64,000 nt of DNA, taken from contig NC_088317.1 of the NCBI RefSeq assembly GCF_910592395.1, positions 12,278,001 to 12,342,000 on the forward strand, read 5' to 3'. This stretch comes from Lineus longissimus. Lineage: Eukaryota > Nemertea > Pilidiophora > Heteronemertea > Lineidae. A program made the position numbers and the translations under genes. Shown one piece after another: positions 57,604 through 64,000 of the stretch (position 1 is the first letter of the stretch; each line of letters opens with the position of its first letter). Below the pieces are notes generated by a model. The model saw only the letters and a program-made list of their open reading frames with translations. It was not told the DNA's origin and did no database searches.

Positions 57604-58350
57604 TAGGCCCCGTACCTCGTGGGTGAATGGGCCGAGTATCATATATCTTCCTCGTTTCTCTCGCGAAGAATCACATTGATCCTTTAACTATCAATGCAAT
57701 AACTTGTAATCTTGGCTGAATGGTAGAACTGATTAAGTAGATAATCTAGATGAACCTTCCAAACAGGCTTCGTCAACAAATCGACTAAGTTCGTAAACTG
57801 GCAAATCTTGCTGATAAGTTGACTGCAAGGTTTGTCAAGTGACTAAAGGGTTTGCTCACCAGCAGCTGAACAACCTTACATTGTTTAAGTTACATTTCAA
57901 TGCGATAAGAAAGGGTAACAGAGAACAGACAGAGGTAACTCGGGGTGGGCATTTGCAAGAATTTGATCTGTTGCGAATAGCAGGGAACCACGTGGGTGAA
58001 TAGGCTGATTATCATATATCTTTTTCGTTCTTGCCAAGAACACCAAATAAATCGTTAACTATCAATACATCTTAATTTGTAACCTTGGGAGAATATTAGA
58101 CTTGATTTTGCAGTTAATCGAGATGAACCTGCCAAACTAGCTTTATAGTAAACTTACCAACTGAGTTCGTTAACTGACAAATCTTGTGCTGATATATAAG
58201 TTGACTGCAAGGTTTGTCACCTAATTAACCAGCGGGTTTGATCACCAGCAGTTAAAAAAAACCTTAAATTGGTCAGTTTATCAATTTTAGACATAGTTAC
58301 ACATTCAGTGCGATAAGAAATGGTAGCAGAAAACAGGCAGAGGTATAAAT
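57604..58350. repeat. Tandem duplication of ~380 bp
   Basis: The unit at 57604-57985 (landmarks CGTGGGTGAAT, TATCATATATCTT, AAGTTGACTGCAAGGTTTGTC, TCACCAGCAG, GCGATAAGAAA) is repeated once at about 57986-58350 with roughly 20-25% differences and small indels by eye. Non-coding. Confidence 0.75.
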
Positions 58351-58789
58351 CCGCAAGATCAAGTCGCAGAAAAGTCCGTAAAATCCTAAATTCCAACACT
58401 AACGACTTGTTTTTTTTAGTTTCAGAGGCTAATTGGCACTGTGTCGCTGAGGTGACTGACTTATAAATAAATCTTTCTTTTGTACTTAGGGGCGGGGGCC
58501 AATCAGTTTGAATTTCACCACAGCAAATTGAACAAAACTTCTTACTTTTCCGCAAAAAAGCCCCTCTAATTTTTCTTCGGTATTTTGGGCCCATAGTGAC
58601 ATTTCGATAGTTCTTCCTCAGGCATGTCAGGCAGTCCTGAACCTTTGCCTCTTCGATTATAGCGATGCAAGTCTGCCTCAGTGTTATAGATGGTTCAACA
58701 CGATGGTCCAACAGGATTCTATAAATGATGCATGAAATTGAATGTAGTTTATCGACTAAGCCGAACTTTTTCAGGGAAAAGTACAGCAT
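58217..58789 (-). CDS. Hypothetical 190-codon open frame
   Basis: Uninterrupted frame on the minus strand, 190 codons, one of the longest not explained by a transposon. It contains a Cys-rich, basic middle (DCLTCLRKNYRN; KYRRKIRGAFLRKSKKFCSI then CC). The last third overlaps the end of the tandem duplication at 57604-58350 and is probably not conserved. No promoter, splice site or domain is recognised. Chance remains a good explanation. Confidence 0.2.
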   Translation of the reverse strand: MLYFSLKKFGLVDKLHSISCIIYRILLDHRVEPSITLRQTCIAIIEEAKVQDCLTCLRKNYRNVTMGPKYRRKIRGAFLRKSKKFCSICCGEIQTDWPPPLSTKERFIYKSVTSATQCQLASETKKNKSLVLEFRILRTFLRLDLADLYLCLFSATISYRTECVTMSKIDKLTNLRFFLTAGDQTRWLIR

Positions 58790-58799
58790 GTTTTACTGC

Positions 58800-59640
58800 A
58801 TGAACTACTGCGATACTTGTGATTTATGTGAATTGCTTGACCACGCGTAAGTTGGTCACTAAAAGGGAAAAACGAGACCGCAGATTAATTGTGACTCTGA
58901 ATTAGTGTCTGGCACTATCCATCAATTGCACTGTCCTGTGTGCAATGAATGTTCCCCGGTAGTAGCGGTAATCATTCCCTTTTCCTGAAAGACGTGACCT
59001 GGCTTTGACCCTTTCAAAATGTAACGGACTTAAAAGGCATTTGAAGATATCAACAATAAACAAGGAACATTTTACTCAATCGCATTCTCGCCGAAAATTC
59101 ATATGAAACGTGTGTCATCCATGGGGGTAACTAGCAAACGAACTACCAGTACCCCCCCCCCCCGTTATTTGCGTTATTTGGACTTATGGTAGTGTTGGAT
59201 GAACCACGGACAAACGAGGGTTCCTTAGCCTCGTGGAAAAATATTTATTTAGTTCGAAGTTTTTTCACATCCAAATTGTTTTATTTCTTGGGTTTGCCAA
59301 ATTGGCCGATCAAAATGCGTGTTTCAAAAATAAAGCCAGAACCAACGGTCGACCCGACATGTGAGAAATAAAAAAGTTTAAGACACACGCAATTTAGTGA
59401 TCATGTATGCCCCTGTGTGATTTATGATTAAACTGGTAGCTGCAAACAAGGATTTGTTTTCGTATAAATGTAGCCCGAAAATGCGTATTTCTTGCAAAAA
59501 TATATAATTTCAATATGTGAGCAAAGGCTTCAACAAATTCAGAAAATTCACATTGCCAAATGTATTAAAAACTTGTTACAACTTCTGTATTGTTATATTC
59601 AATCAAATAAAACACATACATATTGTATTTGTTCACTGAG
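58800..59640. other. No recognisable gene
   Basis: Intergenic; contains C12 at 59152-59163. Confidence 0.5.
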
Positions 59641-59746
59641 TAGAGAAGTACCTGATCTGCATCAGGAAGAATATTTTGAATATGGTGAATATCAGGAATG
59701 TGCAGATAGGGTTCATTTCTCTCGCAAGAGGGCCAAGAAATGTAAG
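59641..59746 (+). CDS. Possible short exon
   Basis: Bounded by TTCACTGAG (acceptor-like, to 59640) and AAG|GTAATA (donor at 59747). The frame encodes SREVPDLHQEEYFEYGEYQE then CADRVHFSRKRAKKCK, acidic then basic, unlike the AT-rich surroundings. No family is recognised. Confidence 0.22.
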
Positions 59747-59759
59747 GTAATAGTATAGA

Positions 59760-62284
59760 GTTGTGTGATATAGTACACCATCCATCTTTGAATTCCAACA
59801 GATACATATGAGTATCAGTGAGAGTTTTTCAAACACATGCACACGTGCGGGACTAGACGTATGCGTTAGACTAACTTTCGAAAGTTTATTCATATACAAG
59901 AACAATTGAGCAGTCGAAACTTACACGCAGCGTGATCAAGGATGCGCGATCTAAATTGTTCTCAATTATAGGTTGAAGTAAATGCCGTTAACTGGCTAGA
60001 TGAGCATCATCAGGTGATACATAAAGCGACCCATCCCGTTGCTAAGGGCAATAATTCACTAACATCAACAACTCACCGTCTGTAAGACGAAGCACAACAT
60101 GATCAATTTGCATTAATCATAACTTCCTGCCGCAGCCAATTAGCAGACATAACTACGGCGGTCTGAAGCCTTAGTTGAAATAGTTAAAGTATTGGAACGT
60201 CGAAATTATTACGATCCTTGACCTCGTGTTTAACTACCAAGGAAATGGCGTTAGAGCGAATGTCCCAAAAATCGTACCCAGGCAAACTGGTGAATAACCC
60301 GATTGTCTGAACATCAAGCAGTAGGTAGGTCTCTTGCATGACGTCAGAAATGGGGTTATTTGATAATTACGTTATTTTGGCGTCTACCTTGCTGTTAAAA
60401 AGAATTCAGGCCTCGCCCAATACACGGACTATTGTTTATAAATAAAGCCCGTTCGCACATAGGGCTACATTCCCATTGTTCTACTGTCGTTTCAAAGGGT
60501 TATCAGGGCAAATCTTAATAAGATCGACCCCACGAAAATGCTTTCTCATCGGTTTACTGGTCTAAACCGGCGAGAGGAAATAAATGTTATGTGCTAATAG
60601 AGCGCGAATTCTATAGGCATCGATCAGCTGTGTGGCGTATATATACAGCTCACCAACTGCACACGGCGCATACACCTTGCGCAGTGATAGTAGTGTGATG
60701 AGGCGGTATCCTACTGTCACTGCTTAAATTGGCCGTCATTGCAATCTCAATGTGGTGAACTACCTCATGCACGAAACTACAAAACATTTTTGGGCTTTTT
60801 TATTTCAAAATTTCAAAAAAGGTTGTCATAATGCATTTCAAGTCTTTGCCCGAAAAGAGGTTTTATGCGCACTATTTTGGTAGCGTATGGAAAATTGCTG
60901 TGTGATCGGGTTTGTTCGTGCAGACAATGATTTGAAGCAAGGTGTGTTTTGACCATTGAACAGTTTTAATCGGCTCAATGGGAATAAATATTCATTTTCT
61001 TAATAGTAAACATGGTTATCCTACAGCTGACTCGAAGATCTTTAGTAAGTCGCATATACAGTATTTTGTTCAGCCATTCTTGCCACGTACATGTGTGTAC
61101 ATTATACATGCATTACGTGCAATGGAAGCCAATTCTGGCAGAGGCAATATGCTTGAATATAATCGCTACTTGGAGAATGCGCACGGCGTTGGTTGAATTT
61201 GGCGAGAGAAACCGACTACGGAGTACAGTTTTCCTCTTGAAAGGTGACCATTATTGGGTATATTTCGACCGACTGAACATGCTGCAATTAGGAAGATGAC
61301 TCGCACGTCGACAATGCCGGTTAAATCTGTCTATGGACAAAGTTATTTCTCTGTTGATGCAAAAGTAATGCTATGTGTTATGCTGTGGTAGAAGTTTCAC
61401 TATTAGACCAAGTGAATTGGTTAAATTTGTAATTAACACGTTAAGTGTTTGAAAACCTGATGGAAAACCATTGTATAACCGTTGGAAACGTAGTCAAATT
61501 CCGTCAGTGAGTGTATATGCCTTGACATGTTTCGCCATCATGTCATCTTGTTTTTCCAGAAGAAAACTGGGCAAGTAGTTCGTCTTCCAAGCTGTATATC
61601 TACATGCATAAACTGGACGTTTAAAAAGAACCTAAAGTTCGTACACATATAGAATAAAGTCATTGTCATTGTGCATTAGCCGCATCTCCCCAGTAATGGC
61701 AGTCCTCTCTACAAGTCATCTTCTCACACGTGCTGCATATTCAGAGTTGTTCTTATTCCCTTTTGAATCTTTGTTTAGATGTGATGAAAGCGATCTCATA
61801 GAATCCTTAACAAAGACCGTTTTTCGATCCAAGGGTTTCCCCCGGGAGCGGTGGTACAGAACTGTGCCGGCCTCCGGGTACACTGACCACTCTGAAGAAA
61901 TCACTTTGAATTCCAGGCGAGTGGACTGCGGCTAACCATAAAGCGACAAGACGAGACAAATAAAATATATTAAAAATGACATGATATAGCCGTGGGTATT
62001 GAGGATTTCTAATTACTTTCTAAATAACTATTTGGAACTCCAAAGTCCTGGGTCTTGATTTACATGTCCAATGTCCGATCATCACTACTTTTATCAAACC
62101 TGACCCTCTTACGACCTCACTTGGAGTAAACGCGAGAAATCTGTCACCCCACAGAAGTAAAGTCACCACAAAGATATAATCAATCTAGAGACGTGCCACC
62201 AAATAAGTTACATCAGAGTTTTTCAATATATTGAATTTATCGAAATACTCTGGTTATATGTAGAGTATTCGTAACCTTCCTTGC
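59760..62284. other. No recognisable gene
   Basis: Mostly AT-rich. AATAAAGTCATTGTCATTGT at 61653-61672 resembles the 3' tail of a plus-strand LINE, but no coding part was recognised before it. Frames at 61012-61299 and 61663-61935 are unsupported. Confidence 0.4.
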
Positions 62285-62573
62285 CGTAACGGACTGAAAG
62301 AACTAAAACTGCCATCACTTTTCCACTGCAGGGCTAGAGGTGACATGATCAGTATGTACAAATTTGCATATGGCCACACCAAGAACCAATATCGAAAAAC
62401 CCTGCAGTAAAAACGTAAGGGCAAAGCACACACACTCAAGCTGACCAACATCCGTTGCATATCTAATGCAGAAATACTTCTTTACAAACAGAATAGCTAA
62501 CGACTGGAACAATGTTCCTCGTGCCACTGGCCTATCAGTACTGGCATTCAGAGCACGGCTTGACTCCTTCTGA
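62285..62573 (+). pseudogene. LINE RT C-terminal fragment (CR1/jockey type)
   Basis: The plus strand reads RNGLKELKLPSLFHCRARGD then MISMYKFAYGHTK. After a stop comes GKAHTLKLTNIRC. After a +1 shift near 62470 it reads QKYFFTNRIANDWNNVPRAT then GLSVLAFRARLDSF and TGA (62571-62573). This is the standard end of CR1/jockey ORF2 (RLKxLxLPSLxxRRxRGDMI; GHxxKL; KYFFxNRxxNDWNxLP; FKxRLD). Only about 95 codons remain. Confidence 0.75.
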
Positions 62574-62579
62574 GACACA

Positions 62580-63021
62580 AGAAAGGACATTGATGCATTC
62601 TAGTCCTAAACTCACCTGACCTATGCCTTATTATATAGCTAAAACACTGTAAATCATCTTTCTCCATCGATTATGTTTTTGATTTAAGAACATAGACTCT
62701 TCGTGAGATAAGTACATGTATACTGTAAATATTTCAAGAAACACTATTTATTTCATAACTGTACTCCCGATCACGTGTACATATGCGCACAATTTAATTA
62801 TTTTCACAAGGCAATAATCCAACGATTAAGATGCTTTGAATGCTTCGGATGATGATAATGTTGAGTACTTCTCTATGCTGCTAAAACATGAAGGATGAAC
62901 AGCACTTCATGCAGAGATCTGCCCGAGAGGTGTTGAAGGCCGATGTCTGAAACCTGGGTGTGTGCTGCATGTAGCAACAAAACGTCACAAATGAAGACGT
63001 TGTCAGAAGGACCAATGCATG
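62580..63021. other. No recognisable gene
   Basis: AT-rich sequence between two LINE fragments; nothing further seen. Confidence 0.45.
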
Positions 63022-63223
63022 GACTGTAACCAGCTGGAACTTGCTGGGCCATGTCTTGGAGATGGAGAAATCCGGACTTCCGAAATTTCTTCATTGGACA
63101 CCGCGCCAGGAAAAAGGCTCCAATGTAGAGGAAAGGGAGCCTGGAGAGGGACTGTGGACATGGAAAGGCAGACAGTAAACAAGGCGTGGTATGTGTTGGC
63201 ATGGGTTGCACAAGACTCAAACT
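63022..63223 (+). pseudogene. Second LINE ORF2 C-terminal fragment
   Basis: The plus strand reads SWNLLGHVLEMEKSGLPKFL then HWTP. After a frameshift near 63100 it reads GKRLQCRGKGAWRGTVDMER then QTVNKAWYVLAWVAQDS. This is the WxGHxLRM...P...WTPxGKRxRGRPKxTWRRTVExE...W...AQDR ending of another LINE type, distinct from the fragment at 62285. The antisense frame 62873-63271 is not called. Confidence 0.7.
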
Positions 63224-64000
63224 ACCTTCTTTGCGTATTTGGATTCCCCTTGTATACTCTCTTGCTTTCACTGTCCATACAGCTTTTTAAAAATCTCACA
63301 AATCTCTTAAAAACCTGGACATCGGACTGTTCGTCTCTACAAATAGACGGCAGCAATATACGATGGGTTCTGAAGGGTAACCTGAATAACTTGAATAACT
63401 TTCGAATGCAATTTCTCCAAGCGGTGTTGAATCTGATAAAAGATCGGTGAGAATAGTCCCACAGTGCGCTACCGTACAATGACATAACATAGGATTTAAA
63501 CAGCCTGTACTTTACTTCGAAATCACAGAAACCGAATAATGATATCATACAGTTTGTTCGCTTGTACATTTCCGCGATGACGTCGTTAATGACGTTATCC
63601 TTAACGTCAACGCCAACCAAGTGACCTAGGTGTTTTGTATGATCTTCGGCCATTATTCTGCCGTTCCATATAATGAAAATCTCTTCGTTCGGCTCTTTTA
63701 TACCGAAGAAAAGCAAAATACTCTTTGTGGCGTTAAATGTGACATGATACTCCATTGAGAAAATATCGCATATCTTCAACATTTCCATCAACCCACATTT
63801 CATTGGAGAAAGAATTACAATGTCATCGGCGTAACCAAACGCCCCCATGAACACGTGACCAATGTGACATCCTAGCTTGGAGCATTCCAATCGTTGAAGA
63901 AGTACATCCATATAGATACAAAAAAGAATTGGAGATAGCATTCCCCCCTGTTTAATCCCATTTTTAACGTTAATTGGCCTGCTCAGTGTGGTTTTCCACT
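63222..64000 (-). pseudogene. LINE reverse transcriptase running off the window edge
   Basis: Minus strand, open from the window edge (64000) to a stop near 63222. It reads RPINVKNGIKQGGMLSPILF then CIYMDVLL (motif B) and GYADDIVILSP (motif C, catalytic Asp pair). A motif D-like segment (YHVTFNATKSILLFFG) follows, then HLGHLVG (motif E), and a thumb with YRLFKSYVMSLYGSALWDY, typical of non-LTR elements. The N-terminal RT half and endonuclease would lie beyond 64000. About 255 codons here are intact, so the copy may be young. It converges tail to tail with the fragment at 63022-63223. Confidence 0.8.

Noticed and set aside
62315-62590. 91-codon hydrophobic minus-strand frame
   Set aside because: Antisense of the LINE C-terminal fragment at 62285-62573.
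62873-63271. 132-codon minus-strand frame
   Set aside because: Antisense of the plus-strand LINE fragment at 63022-63223, where the sense strand shows recognised LINE motifs.

Overview
The window is metazoan nuclear DNA, most likely from a marine invertebrate. This is inferred from its content: decayed CR1/jockey-type LINEs, pogo- and mariner-type DNA transposons, a GIY-YIG relic of the kind found with Penelope-like elements, long foldback elements, large AT-rich non-coding stretches, and no operons or bacterial ribosome-binding sites. The species cannot be told from the sequence. There is no complete, confidently identifiable host gene; the window is a nested transposon graveyard with a few candidate host exons.

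Left part (1-17 kb): a (TTACGA)n-tipped inverted-repeat element (about 1.3-1.8 kb), a mariner element with long terminal arms (2004-4134), a pogo-like element with both termini but a broken transposase (5782-7856), a 1-kb foldback element (9301-10297), a small open frame with a SUMO-interacting-like motif (11053-11373), a frameshifted transposase-like gene with a PHD finger (11.8-13.8 kb, minus strand), and a fragment of a G/C-hairpin repeat (15.3-15.6 kb).

Middle (17-34 kb): a candidate minus-strand exon (17310-17621); next to it a TATA/initiator promoter with a signal-peptide-like first exon (17668-17846); a LINE whose ORF1 is fused directly to its reverse transcriptase (23.6-26.5 kb) with further fragments of the family around it; a second pogo-like transposase relic (27.8-29.1 kb); and a 2.5-kb palindrome whose arms are about 300-bp repeats (29.1-31.6 kb).

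Right-centre (35-52 kb): eight insertions of six TIR families, none coding for a transposase, each flanked by a 9-bp target-site duplication (seven perfect, one 8/9). That length is characteristic of Mutator-like elements. They are nested and clustered: one splits an older hairpin element and was itself invaded by a TA-target element carrying G/C-rich hairpins.

Right end (52-64 kb): a GIY-YIG relic readable through three TAA stops, a CR1/L2-like LINE with a long RT frame inside a pair of inverted repeats, a 380-bp tandem duplication, and three converging LINE fragments, the last running off the window edge.
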